This document shows positions 8,700 through 15,675 of a stretch of DNA of 64,000 bases, piece after piece (the first letter of the stretch is position 1; the number at the start of each line of letters is the position of its first letter). The DNA comes from Rhodospirillales bacterium (GTDB taxonomy: Bacteria > Pseudomonadota > Alphaproteobacteria > Acetobacterales > Acetobacteraceae), in the NCBI GenBank assembly GCA_028869995.1, contig JAGWQN010000091.1:1-64000 (forward strand). The letters run 5' to 3'. The translations under genes were made by a program, and so were the position numbers. Under the pieces are notes generated by a model. That model was not told where the DNA came from. It saw nothing but the letters and a program-made list of their open reading frames with translations, and did not search any database.

Positions 8700-8718
8700 G
8701 CGCAGATCGGATCTGCGC
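8700..8718. promoter_or_regulatory. Perfect 9-bp palindrome between argD and recX
   Basis: GCGCAGATC (8700-8708) and GATCTGCGC (8710-8718) are exact reverse complements around a single G. It lies 105 bp upstream of argD and 77 bp before the preferred recX start, so it could serve as an operator for either. It is not a LexA box of the alphaproteobacterial GAAC-N7-GTTC type and not an obvious ArgR box. Function is inference only. Confidence 0.4.
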
Positions 8719-8795
8719 CCGCGATGCGGCTCGCCGCGGCGGCGGAGGGCGGCACGCCCTTCGCGCCGCGCACAACCCGTGCCAGCATCGTCGCG

Positions 8796-9362
8796 ATGCC
8801 CGACCGCACGGCGCCACAACCCGCGCCCAGCGCCGCTTCCCTGCGCGAAGCGGCCCTGGCCCACCTCGCGCGCTTCGCCGCGACCGAGGCGAGCCTCGCG
8901 CGCGTGCTTGCCCGCCGCGTGGACCGCTGGGAACGCAACGGCGGCGACCCGCAGGCCGCCGGTGCCGCCCGCGCGGCGATTGCCGGCATCGTGCGCGATC
9001 TTGCCGCCCTCGGTGCCGTGAACGACGCGGCGTTCGCCGCCTCGCGTGCCCGCCGGCTGGCCCTCGCCGGCGCCTCGCGCCGCGCCGTCGCGGCGCACCT
9101 CGCGGCGCGCGGTGTCCGTGCCGACATCGCCAGGGCCGCCGATCCCGACAGCGAGGAGCGCGACTACGCGGCCGCGCTGGCCTATGCCCGCCGCCGCCGC
9201 ATCGGGCCGTTCGGCCGCGCCGGCGATCCGGGCACCGACGGGCGGCTGAAGGAACTCGCGAAGCTGGCCCGCGCCGGCTTTTCGCGTGCCGTCGCCGAGC
9301 GTGTGCTGGCGACCGATCCCGAGGCTGCCGAAGCGCTCCTCCTCGCCGCGCGCCGCGCGTGA
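8796..9362 (+). CDS. recX: RecX-family regulatory protein
   Basis: A small, all-alpha, Arg/Ala-rich protein (188 residues from this start) that matches RecX: three tandem helical units, with ALAHLARFAATEASLARVL, then RDLAALGAVNDAAFA and finally KLARAGFSRAVAERVL. RecX binds the RecA filament and limits its activity. The family region starts at about ASLREAALAHLAR, so the ATG at 8796 is preferred; an ATG at 8724 adds 24 residues without similarity. Neither has a clear Shine-Dalgarno. recA is not in the window. The stop codon overlaps the azlC start (GTGA), so it is the first gene of a four-gene coupled unit. Confidence 0.82.
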   Translation: MPDRTAPQPAPSAASLREAALAHLARFAATEASLARVLARRVDRWERNGGDPQAAGAARAAIAGIVRDLAALGAVNDAAFAASRARRLALAGASRRAVAAHLAARGVRADIARAADPDSEERDYAAALAYARRRRIGPFGRAGDPGTDGRLKELAKLARAGFSRAVAERVLATDPEAAEALLLAARRA

Positions 9363-10060
9363 ACCAGCCGGTCACGTTCACCTGGGCGGGGTTTCGCAAA
9401 GGCGTGCGGCTCTCCGTGCCTCTGCTCATCGGCACGGCGCCGTTCGGCGTCGTCTGCGGCATCGTCGCCCAGGGCGCGGGATTGTCCTATCTCGAGACCT
9501 TCCTGATGAGCGGTCTGGTCTATGCCGGCTCGGCGCAGCTCGTGGCGCTGGCGACATGGACCCATCCCGCCTCGGCGCTGGCAGCCGGTTTCGCGGCGTT
9601 CGTCGTCAATCTCCGCCTCGCGCTGATGGGCCCGGTGCTCGCCCCCTGGTTCGACCGGCTGCGCGGCTGGCGCCTGTGGGCCAGCCTGTTCGTGATGGCG
9701 GACCAGAACTGGGCGCTGGGCGTGCGGGCCATGAACGCGGGCGAGCGCGACGCGGCGCAGCTCCTCGGCACCGGGGTGCCGATGCTGCTGACCTGGGTCG
9801 CGACCTCGATGCTCGGCCGCGTGCTGGGCGCGGGGCTGCGGCCGGCTCCCGGCCACCCGATTTTCTTCGCGGCACTCGCGGTCTTCATCTGCATGCTGGT
9901 GACCCTCTGGCGCGGTGCGCGCGACCTGCTGCCGTGGGGCGTCGCTGGCGCCGTCGCCGTCGCGACGGCACGGCTGCTGCCGCATACGAGCTGGTACATC
10001 GTGGCCGGCGCCCTTGCCGGCAGCCTCGCCGGCGCCATCCGCGACCGGATGCAGGCATGA
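9359..10060 (+). CDS. azlC: AzlC-family branched-chain amino acid exporter, large subunit
   Basis: A 233-residue membrane protein with about six hydrophobic segments. The family landmarks are the early PLLIGTAPFGVVCG, the GLVYAGSAQLVAL stretch in the second third of the protein's first half, and the NLRLALMGPVLAP region. AzlC and AzlD together form a branched-chain amino acid exporter (AzlCD in Bacillus, YgaZH in E. coli). It starts with GTG overlapping the recX stop (GTGA) and ends overlapping the azlD start (ATGA), so subunit synthesis is coupled. No Lrp-type regulator is adjacent. Confidence 0.92.
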   Translation: MNQPVTFTWAGFRKGVRLSVPLLIGTAPFGVVCGIVAQGAGLSYLETFLMSGLVYAGSAQLVALATWTHPASALAAGFAAFVVNLRLALMGPVLAPWFDRLRGWRLWASLFVMADQNWALGVRAMNAGERDAAQLLGTGVPMLLTWVATSMLGRVLGAGLRPAPGHPIFFAALAVFICMLVTLWRGARDLLPWGVAGAVAVATARLLPHTSWYIVAGALAGSLAGAIRDRMQA

Positions 10061-10359
10061 GCCTCTCGCTCGCGACCCTGGCGGCGATCGTCGCGATGAT
10101 GGCGGCGACCTATGCATGCCGCGCCGGCGGCTACCTGCTCTTCACGCGCATACGCCCGACGCCGTTCCTGCGCTCCGTGCTCGCCTACATCCCCGGCGGG
10201 ATCTTCATGAGCTACGTGACGCCGGCACTGGTGCATGGCGGCCTGCCGTCCTGGGCCGGGGCCGCGGTCACCGTCGGCGCCATGGTGGCCACGCGCAGCC
10301 TGGTCGCCGGCATTTTTCTTGGCACCGCCGCGACCTGGGCGGTTTGGCTGCTCCGGTGA
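10057..10359 (+). CDS. azlD: AzlD-family branched-chain amino acid exporter, small subunit
   Basis: A 100-residue protein with three to four hydrophobic segments, the normal size for AzlD. The conserved opening TYACRAGGYLLFTRI and the LAYIPGGIFMSY stretch identify the family. It is the partner of the AzlC encoded just upstream (4-nt overlap). Its stop overlaps the GTG start of the next transporter gene (GTGA). Confidence 0.9.
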   Translation: MSLSLATLAAIVAMMAATYACRAGGYLLFTRIRPTPFLRSVLAYIPGGIFMSYVTPALVHGGLPSWAGAAVTVGAMVATRSLVAGIFLGTAATWAVWLLR

Positions 10360-11507
10360 GCCCTTTGCGGGCCGGCCGCGTGCCGGTGGGGCCGATGCTC
10401 GCCGGGCTGTGCGCCACTCTCATTGGCGTGGGATTGCAGCGCTTTGCCTATTCGCCGCTATTGCCGGTGATGGTCGCGGCCCGTTGGCTTTCGCCCGGCG
10501 CGGCTGGCGCGCTGGGTGGCGCCAACTTCGCTGGCTATCTCGTGGGGGCGCTGGCGGCCGGCTGGACCGGGCGGCTATGCGGCGTGCGCCGGGCGCTGCG
10601 GGGGGCGATGGTGGTGGCAGCCCTCTGCTTCCTGCTGTGTGCCCATGATGGCGGCCTGCTCTGGCTGCTGCCCTGGCGCACGCTCGCCGGGGTTGCCGGT
10701 GGCACGCTGATGGTGCTGGCCGGGCCAGCGGTGCAGGTCTCGGTGCCGCCCGCGCAGCGCCCGCGTGCCGGCGGCGTGATGTTCGCGGGCGTGGGCAGCG
10801 GCATCGCCATCGGGGCGGCCATCGTGCCGCTGCTCCTGCCCTGGGGCGTGGCCGCGACATGGCTCGTCCTGGCCGCGACCGCCGCCGTCCTGGCCCTGCT
10901 CGCCTGGCGGCATGTCCCCGACGTCGCGGCACCTGCCGATCCTGGCCTCCCGCGCCTGCCGCCGACCGCCTGGCGCCTGATCCTGTCCTACGCCGTCTCC
11001 GCCGCCGCGATTACGCCGCATATGCTGTTCTGGCCCGACTACCTCGCGCGCGGGCTGGGATACGGTGCCGACATCGGTGCTTTCGGCTGGCTCGGGTTCG
11101 GGCTCGCGGCCATGGTCGGGCCGATGCTGTTCTCCTCCCTGGCGATCCGTTTCGGGACGATCACCGCCTATCGCGCCAGTGTCGCCGCCCAGGGTGTTGC
11201 CGCTCTGCTGCCGGTGCTGCTCCACGCCGTGCCGGTGCTCGTGGTCTCGACGCTGCTTGCCGGCAGCAGTGCGGTCGGGGCGACGACCCTCGTCATCCCT
11301 GCTGGGCGCGAGCTTGCGGGGGAGCGCGCACCCGCGATCTGGCGCCTTGGCACCGCGGCATGGGGGGCGGCGCAGACCGTGACGGGATTCGCGCTCGCCG
11401 CTCTCCTGGCCGCGACGGGCTCGCACGTGCCGCTCTTTGCCCTGGGGGCGGCGGCCGGCCTGCTCGCCGCCTTGCTGGTGCCCAAAAAAGGGGGCGGCGC
11501 CGGATGA
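10356..11507 (+). CDS. YbfB/YjiJ-family MFS transporter
   Basis: A 383-residue MFS protein of the YbfB/YjiJ type. It has about 12 hydrophobic segments and the typical N-terminal GVGLQRFAYSPLLPVMV, in which the RFAYS motif marks this family, then GGANFAGYLVGALAAG. Substrate is unknown. Start GTG at 10356 overlaps the azlD stop; this is the only start that fits the first conserved helix. The last codons and stop lie inside a strong hairpin (11490-11525). Coupling to azlCD hints at a shared export or efflux role, but this is inference. Confidence 0.85.
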   Translation: MSPLRAGRVPVGPMLAGLCATLIGVGLQRFAYSPLLPVMVAARWLSPGAAGALGGANFAGYLVGALAAGWTGRLCGVRRALRGAMVVAALCFLLCAHDGGLLWLLPWRTLAGVAGGTLMVLAGPAVQVSVPPAQRPRAGGVMFAGVGSGIAIGAAIVPLLLPWGVAATWLVLAATAAVLALLAWRHVPDVAAPADPGLPRLPPTAWRLILSYAVSAAAITPHMLFWPDYLARGLGYGADIGAFGWLGFGLAAMVGPMLFSSLAIRFGTITAYRASVAAQGVAALLPVLLHAVPVLVVSTLLAGSSAVGATTLVIPAGRELAGERAPAIWRLGTAAWGAAQTVTGFALAALLAATGSHVPLFALGAAAGLLAALLVPKKGGGAG

Positions 11508-11525
11508 TGGGATGGCGCCGCCCCC
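11484..11525 (-). terminator. Strong intrinsic terminator in leftward orientation
   Basis: GGGGGCGGCGCC (11490-11501) and GGCGCCGCCCCC (11514-11525) form a perfect 12-bp GC stem with a 12-nt loop that contains the stop codon of the YbfB-like gene. Six A residues (11484-11489) flank its left side, so on the minus strand the stem is followed by TTTTTT: a textbook Rho-independent terminator for transcription coming from the right. In the + direction no T tract follows. Confidence 0.7.
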
Positions 11526-11834
11526 AAGGTGCCGCGGCCAACAGCCCCGGGGGGCGGGGCGCCGCGGATCGGGAATAAATCCTGAGCGTGCTTATGCACC
11601 GCGCCTGGCGTTTAGACGGGCTGCGTCATCAGAGCGTGAATTCATTGCAAAGGTTTCGCCTGGCGTTGCGATTTCGTTCCGCCGGCGGCGCATGGGCGGG
11701 CTGCGGGCTGCGGGCGGCGCGTGACGCGGCCGCGGCGAACCCTACCGGCCGGCGAGGCCGATGCCAGGCGGCCGGCGCGAACCTCGCGATTTCTCTCGAG
11801 TGTTGAAAACAATTTCTAGTATGTACTGTAAGCT
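11508..11834. other. Gene-free gap between the YbfB-like and CHAP lipoprotein genes
   Basis: No protein gene or known RNA recognised. The left end is occupied by the leftward terminator. The last ~60 bp are markedly AT-richer than the rest; TTGAAA near 11803 and TATGTA near 11820 are recognisable, but their spacing (11 bp) is too short for a standard sigma-70 pair, so a promoter for the CHAP gene is only suspected. The leftward terminator has no annotated minus-strand gene upstream of it, so a small RNA transcribed leftward from this gap is conceivable. Confidence 0.4.
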
Positions 11835-12425
11835 GTGATCCGTAAGTTCCGATTAACGCTCGTCCTGCTGGCGATGCCGCTGCTGCTCACGGCCTGCGCG
11901 TTCGGACCGTCGAGCACGCCGCTGCGATCCGGCGAGAGCTATCATCCCGGGCTGCAATGCGCGCCCTTTGCCAACCAGCTTTCCGGAATTGCGCTGTATG
12001 GCGACGCCGGGACCTGGTGGCGCAAGGCTGCGGGCCGCTACCGGCGCAGCCACCGCCCGGAAGTTGGAGCCGTGCTGGTGATGGGTCGTCAGCGGCGATT
12101 GCCGGACGGGCACGTCGCCGTCGTTTCCCGCCTTGTCGATGCCCGCCACCTCGACGTGATGCAGGCGAACTGGGAGCCGGGCGTCGTCGATCGGGATCAA
12201 CTCGTCGTCGATGTTTCCCCCGGCAACGACTGGACGCGGGTGCGGGTCTGGTGGCCGCCGGCGCACAGCATGGGTATCACGACCTACGCCGCTTATGGCT
12301 TCATCCTGCCTCCGGCGGCGGCGACGCATGCGCAACTCGCCCGCGCCGTGGACATCGCCGCGCGGCTCGGGATGGTGACGGTGGGGCGGCCGCCGCCGCG
12401 CGCGCGCCAGCTTGCCGGCGGCTGA
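11835..12425 (+). CDS. CHAP-domain lipoprotein (putative peptidoglycan amidase/peptidase)
   Basis: A 196-residue protein with a signal peptide and lipobox LLTAC (lipidated Cys21). The mature part is a CHAP-like (NlpC/P60-fold) domain: catalytic Cys42 in LQCAPFANQLSG, followed by WWRKAAGRY, then His93 in LPDGHVAVVSRL and a polar Asn/Glu in QANWEPG. That Cys-His order and the GHVAVV strand are the family signature. CHAP enzymes usually cut amide bonds in peptidoglycan, so a lipid-anchored cell-wall hydrolase facing the periplasm is the likely role. Start is GTG at 11835; no strong Shine-Dalgarno. It stands alone, 122 bp before tatA. The C terminus is Arg/Pro-rich. Confidence 0.8.
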   Translation: MIRKFRLTLVLLAMPLLLTACAFGPSSTPLRSGESYHPGLQCAPFANQLSGIALYGDAGTWWRKAAGRYRRSHRPEVGAVLVMGRQRRLPDGHVAVVSRLVDARHLDVMQANWEPGVVDRDQLVVDVSPGNDWTRVRVWWPPAHSMGITTYAAYGFILPPAAATHAQLARAVDIAARLGMVTVGRPPPRARQLAGG

Positions 12426-12517
12426 AGGCGGGAGGGTGTGGCGGCACGAGGCCCGATCGTGGCGCTTGCGAAACATGGCTTGCATCGCGCGTAAGGCCGG
12501 TCCATTTGACGCGGCCA

Positions 12518-12542
12518 AGGGGAAGCCTCCCCTGCTAGGAGG
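12518..12542 (+). promoter_or_regulatory. Alternative hairpins over the first tatA ribosome binding site
   Basis: The Shine-Dalgarno AGGAGG (12537-12542) of the first tatA can pair through GGAGG with CCTCC (12526-12530). The same CCTCC is also part of a competing stem AGGGG (12518-12522) with CCCCT (12529-12533). The two stems overlap and cannot both form, so one hides and the other frees the ribosome site. Both are only 5 bp; a regulatory role is inferred. Confidence 0.3.
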
Positions 12543-12547
12543 ATACG

Positions 12548-12805
12548 ATGGGTTCGTTCAGCATCTGGCACTGGATGGTCGTGCTGCTGGTGGTGCTGCT
12601 GCTGTTCGGCGGCGGCAAGGTGAGCCACCTGATGGGCGACTTTGCCAAGGGTATCAAGGCCTTCAAGAAGAACATGGCGGAGGATGACGACGCCTCGATG
12701 GAGGCTTCGGCAAGCAAGCCCACGGGGTCGATCACCAACGCCGCGGGGCCCCAGTCCGGCGCTCAGAACAGCGCGCAGACGACAGGCTCGGCCAACCAGA
12801 CCTAG
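12548..12805 (+). CDS. tatA: TatA-family Tat translocase protein, copy 1
   Basis: An 85-residue TatA/E: short periplasmic N terminus (MGSFSIWHW), one transmembrane helix ([10 protein letters not shown]), the glycine hinge FGGGK, and an amphipathic helix [15 protein letters not shown], then an acidic and Ser/Asn/Gln-rich tail. TatA oligomers form the pore-like element through which folded twin-arginine proteins leave the cytoplasm. The usual KIP after the hinge is KVS here. AGGAGG lies five bases before the start. The second tatA copy follows 98 bp downstream; no tatB or tatC is in the window. Confidence 0.92.
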   Translation: MGSFSIWHWMVVLLVVLLLFGGGKVSHLMGDFAKGIKAFKKNMAEDDDASMEASASKPTGSITNAAGPQSGAQNSAQTTGSANQT

Positions 12806-12814
12806 GGTCGGCAA

Positions 12815-12856
12815 GCCTGGTCTGCCGATCCAGGCGCGGCCGCCAACGGGCGGCCG
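12815..12856 (+). repeat. Two consecutive hairpins between the tatA copies
   Basis: GCCTGG/CCAGGC (12815-12820 with 12830-12835) is followed immediately by a GC stem CGGCCGCC/GGCGGCCG (12837-12844 with 12849-12856, loop AACG). No T tract follows, so these may stabilise or process the intercistronic mRNA and set different levels of the two TatA proteins. Confidence 0.45.
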
Positions 12857-12903
12857 GCTGATGGGTCGGCACATCCTCAGCACGACGCTGTCGGGAGCGC
12901 GCG

Positions 12904-13176
12904 ATGGACGCCTTCAGCATCTGGCATTGGCTGGTTGTTCTGCTCGTCGTCGTACTGTTGTTCGGCGGCGGCAAGGTGAGCGGCCTGATGGGCGACCTGG
13001 CCAAGGGCATCAAGGCTTTCAAGAAGAACATGGCCTCGGACGAGGATGCTCCGGCGCCGGGCCCGGCGCGTGAAGCCGGACCGGCGATCGGCGATGAGGC
13101 CAGGCCCCAGCCTGGCGCCCCGACGGCTGGCGCGGCGCCGACCGCGACGCCCAAGGCCGAGGAACGCCACGACTGA
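12904..13176 (+). CDS. TatA-family Tat translocase protein, copy 2
   Basis: A 90-residue paralogue of the upstream tatA. The first ~44 residues (start through the amphipathic helix) differ at only about seven positions (for example His27 to Gly), while the tail is unrelated: Pro/Ala-rich here, acidic and Asn/Gln-rich in copy 1. The hinge is again FGGGKVS. Near-identity in the membrane part with a free tail points to a tandem duplication in which the hydrophobic core stayed under selection. A GGGAG lies seven bases before the ATG. Either copy could act as TatA or TatE; they may form mixed oligomers. Confidence 0.9.
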   Translation: MDAFSIWHWLVVLLVVVLLFGGGKVSGLMGDLAKGIKAFKKNMASDEDAPAPGPAREAGPAIGDEARPQPGAPTAGAAPTATPKAEERHD

Positions 13177-13382
13177 GAGACGCCGCCGGTGCGTGCCCCG
13201 TCGCGCGTTGAGCGCAACCGTCGCTGAGCGCAGCGTGCGCGGGGAGCCTGGCGGTTGTTACGCGTCTTGATCCGGGGTGGCGTCGCCTCGCCTTGCCATC
13301 CACCCGCCACGCCGGGGCAGGAGCTGGCTTTCGCCGTGCCTGCCTTCAATGTCCCGGAAACACCATCAAGCCCGGAGCCACC

Positions 13383-14333
13383 ATGAAGCATCGTCTTGCC
13401 GCCACTCCCGAGACCGTCCGCTGGGGCACCTTCGACGCCGCCTATGAACCGGTCCTCACGGTGGCGCCGGGCGACAGCGTGACCGTGGAATGCGTGTCCG
13501 GCTCGCCGGAGGTGATGCCGCCTCCCGACTCCGGCATGGAGGTTCCCCCGGCATTGGCGAGGATCCATGCCGCCGATCTGCCGCGCATGGGCGGGCACAT
13601 CGTCACCGGCCCGATCGCGGTCGCGGGGGCGCTGCCGGGCGACGCGCTCGAGATCCGCATCGAGGCGATCGAGCCAGGTGCCGACTGGGGGTTTTGCGGC
13701 TTCCGCCCGCTGGCCGGCACCCTGCCCGAAGATTTTCCCCAACGTTTCCTGAGCCATATTCCGGTGGACCGCGCCCGCGGTACCTGCCGGCTGCCGTATG
13801 GCGTGGAGTTGGAATTGGCGCCGTTCTTCGGCGTGATGGGTGTCGCACCCCCGCCGGCCTGGGGCACGATCTCGACGATCCAGCCGCGCGCCCATGGCGG
13901 CAATCTCGACAACAAGGAACTCGTTGCCGGCACGACACTGTTTCTGCCGGTCCATGCCCCGGGCGCTCTGTTCTCGGTCGGGGACGGGCATGGCGTCCAG
14001 GGCGATGGCGAGGTCTGCATCAACGCGCTCGAGATGTGCCTCACCGGCACCTTCACCTTCCTGCTGCACAAGCAGCAGGGCCCGGCGCCGGTGCTCGCCT
14101 ATCCGCGGGCCGAGACGGCGACGCACTGGATCACGATGGGAATGAACGAGGATCTCGATCTGGCCATGAAGCAGGCCCTGCGCGAGATGATTGCGCTGAT
14201 CGTGGCGCGCTCGAACCTGTCACGCGAACAGGCCTATCAGTTCTGTTCCCTGGCGGTCGATTTCCGTGTCACCCAGACGGTGAACGGGGAAAAGGGCGTG
14301 CACGGCATGCTCAGGAAGGGCCTGCTCTTCTAG
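13383..14333 (+). CDS. Acetamidase/formamidase family protein
   Basis: A 316-residue member of the FmdA/AmdA family, cytoplasmic zinc-dependent hydrolases that release ammonia from formamide or acetamide. Landmarks are GHIVTGPIAVAGALPGDALEI with the conserved first domain, NLDNKELVAGTTLFLPV, and GDGHGVQGDGEVC, the Asp/His/Glu-rich loop of the family. Family members in alphaproteobacteria include short-chain amide amidases, so the exact amide is unknown. ATG at 13383 has GGAG six bases upstream. It is a single gene, 206 bp after tatA copy 2 and 376 bp before gcrA. Confidence 0.87.
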   Translation: MKHRLAATPETVRWGTFDAAYEPVLTVAPGDSVTVECVSGSPEVMPPPDSGMEVPPALARIHAADLPRMGGHIVTGPIAVAGALPGDALEIRIEAIEPGADWGFCGFRPLAGTLPEDFPQRFLSHIPVDRARGTCRLPYGVELELAPFFGVMGVAPPPAWGTISTIQPRAHGGNLDNKELVAGTTLFLPVHAPGALFSVGDGHGVQGDGEVCINALEMCLTGTFTFLLHKQQGPAPVLAYPRAETATHWITMGMNEDLDLAMKQALREMIALIVARSNLSREQAYQFCSLAVDFRVTQTVNGEKGVHGMLRKGLLF

Positions 14334-14709
14334 CACAACGCCGGTCTGCCCGGATCGGATCAGGCAGGCTCGAGATCCATGGCCCCCGGCGCCGTTCATC
14401 GCGCCTGCGCAGGCACGCGAGCCCGCTCCCCGCCATCGCAACCAGCCTGAAGCGTGGCGTCGTGCCGGCGACGAGATGCGCATCCGAAACGAGCATGTGG
14501 GCGCGGGCTGAGGTTCCGCGCCGTGGCCCCGAACATTTGGTTTTCGGGAAAAGTTCCACGATTTTCTCATTCGATGCGACAATCCCCAAGGGATTGGGGT
14601 TCTTCTAGTGGTTTTCCACAAGTTTTTGGGGGTCGAGTAGCGAACTTCGTTGATTTTGGCCGCCAGTTCGCTACCGTATCTAGGGGCTGAGTTGTGGGGA
14701 GACCACGAG
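14334..14709. other. 376-bp non-coding region between the amidase gene and gcrA
   Basis: No gene seen. The left half is GC-rich with only short hairpins (for example CAATCC/GGATTG around 14580). The right half is distinctly AT-richer and looks like the gcrA control region: a DnaA-like 9-mer TTTTCCACA at 14612-14620, a 10-bp inverted repeat (14637-14674) and a TATCTA -10-like element at 14677. No GANTC site was found in this gap. Confidence 0.5.
14637..14674 (+). promoter_or_regulatory. 10-bp inverted repeat in the gcrA promoter
   Basis: GTAGCGAACT (14637-14646) and AGTTCGCTAC (14665-14674) are perfect inverted copies separated by 18 bp. The right arm ends two bases before TATCTA (14677-14682), a -10-like hexamer, and the -35 position falls between the arms. 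Placement suggests a repressor or activator operator for gcrA; the binding protein is unknown. Confidence 0.5.
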
Positions 14710-15219
14710 ATGGAGTGGAACACGGAGACGATCGAGCGGCTGCGCGGCCTCTGGGCCGAGGGCTACTCGACGGCGGAAATTGGCCGCCGCATGGGCATCT
14801 CCAAAAACGCGGTGGTGGGCAAGGCGCATCGGCTGAATCTGCCGTCGCGGCCATCGCCGATCCGCAGGGAGCCGGGTGGACGCGGGTCGCGCCCGCCGCA
14901 GCCTCGCCGCGTGACCGGCCCGACGCTGCCGCCGCTTGCCACCGCGGCCGTGAACGCGGTCGCGGAGGTGGCGCCGCCGGCGCCTGTCGAGGCGATCCTG
15001 CGCGAGCCGGTGCTGCGCGAGCCGGTGGTGCGCAGCACGCCGCGGCCGGCCTGGCGTTCGACGCGCCCGCTGACCTGCTCCTGGCCGATGGGAGAGCCGG
15101 GAACGGCGAGCTTCCGTTTTTGCGATGACGATGCGGTGCCGGGAAAACCCTACTGCGAACGCCACGCGGCCATCGCCTACGTGAAGGTTCGTGACCGGCG
15201 CGACGAAGCCGCGGCCTGA
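14710..15219 (+). CDS. gcrA: GcrA cell-cycle regulator
   Basis: A 169-residue GcrA. The N-terminal helix-turn-helix that contacts DNA reads [20 protein letters not shown] and continues with [17 protein letters not shown]; the C-terminal sigma-factor-binding part has [16 protein letters not shown] and [11 protein letters not shown] Pro/Arg-rich linker joins them. In Caulobacter, GcrA binds RNA polymerase with sigma-70 and activates promoters that carry methylated GANTC sites, linking replication to transcription. The start ATG (14710) fits the family start MEWNTETIE. Single gene with its own upstream control region holding an inverted repeat and a DnaA-like box. Confidence 0.95.
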   Translation: MEWNTETIERLRGLWAEGYSTAEIGRRMGISKNAVVGKAHRLNLPSRPSPIRREPGGRGSRPPQPRRVTGPTLPPLATAAVNAVAEVAPPAPVEAILREPVLREPVVRSTPRPAWRSTRPLTCSWPMGEPGTASFRFCDDDAVPGKPYCERHAAIAYVKVRDRRDEAAA

Positions 15220-15461
15220 GGCTCCCTGCGGCTCCGTTGCGGTTGTTCCGCAAGACCATTATGGTCGTTCCGCGATGCTGTGGTGTCCGCATCCAAGACG
15301 GGCAGCGGCATCGTGAGGCGGGACGCACATCCGCCGCTCGCGTGGGATGTGCGGCGGAGTTCACGAGGGCAGCCTGGGGCGTCGGATATGGCCGTGTTCG
15401 GCCCGTTCGGCGAATGCGTCTGAACTCCAGGGGCCTGCAGGCAAGGAGAGGCGGAACGTCA
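15220..15461 (+). promoter_or_regulatory. Long leader of the cold-shock gene with two mutually exclusive stems
   Basis: The 242 bp before the cold-shock start hold no gene. Stem A is CGCACATCC (15325-15333) with GGATGTGCG (15346-15354); stem B is TCCGCCGC (15331-15338) with GCGGCGGA (15352-15359). Each is perfect, and they share bases on both sides, so only one can form fully. Nearer the gene, CTCC (15425-15428) can pair with GGAG (15445-15448) of the ribosome site around the palindrome GCCTGCAGGC. Cold-shock mRNAs in other bacteria use long structured leaders as thermosensors; that this one does so is inference. Confidence 0.5.
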
Positions 15462-15671
15462 ATGCCCCACGGCGTCGTCAAATGGTTCAACCCGACCAAG
15501 GGTTACGGCTTCATTGCCCCGGACTCCGGCGGCAAGGATGTGTTCGTCCACATCAGTGCCGTGCAGAAGGCCGGGATGCGGACCCTCAACGAAGGTCAAA
15601 AGGTTAATTTCGACATCGAGCAACAGCAGAACGGACGCTCGGCCGCAGTCAACCTGTCGTCCAGCGACTGA
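15462..15671 (+). CDS. CspA-family cold-shock protein
   Basis: A 69-residue single cold-shock domain. RNA-binding motifs RNP1 (KGYGFIAP) and RNP2 (VFVHIS) are both intact, and the start [17 protein letters not shown] is typical. It binds single-stranded RNA and DNA and acts as an RNA chaperone in the cytoplasm, at cold or in stationary phase. AAGGAG lies 13 bases and GAGAGG about 10 bases before the ATG. It is monocistronic: a 12-bp hairpin follows at once. Confidence 0.96.
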   Translation: MPHGVVKWFNPTKGYGFIAPDSGGKDVFVHISAVQKAGMRTLNEGQKVNFDIEQQQNGRSAAVNLSSSD

Positions 15672-15675
15672 CGGG

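Noticed and set aside
8677..9462. A 261-codon minus-strand frame opposite recX and azlC
   Set aside because: Extremely Arg-rich antisense product; the + strand genes are recognisable.
14612..14620. A chromosomal replication origin near the DnaA-like box
   Set aside because: Only one good 9-mer, no cluster, no AT-rich unwinding region and no dnaA, hemE or parAB nearby.
14454..14690. A 78-codon frame in the gap before gcrA
   Set aside because: No Shine-Dalgarno, odd composition, and it runs through the AT-rich gcrA control elements.
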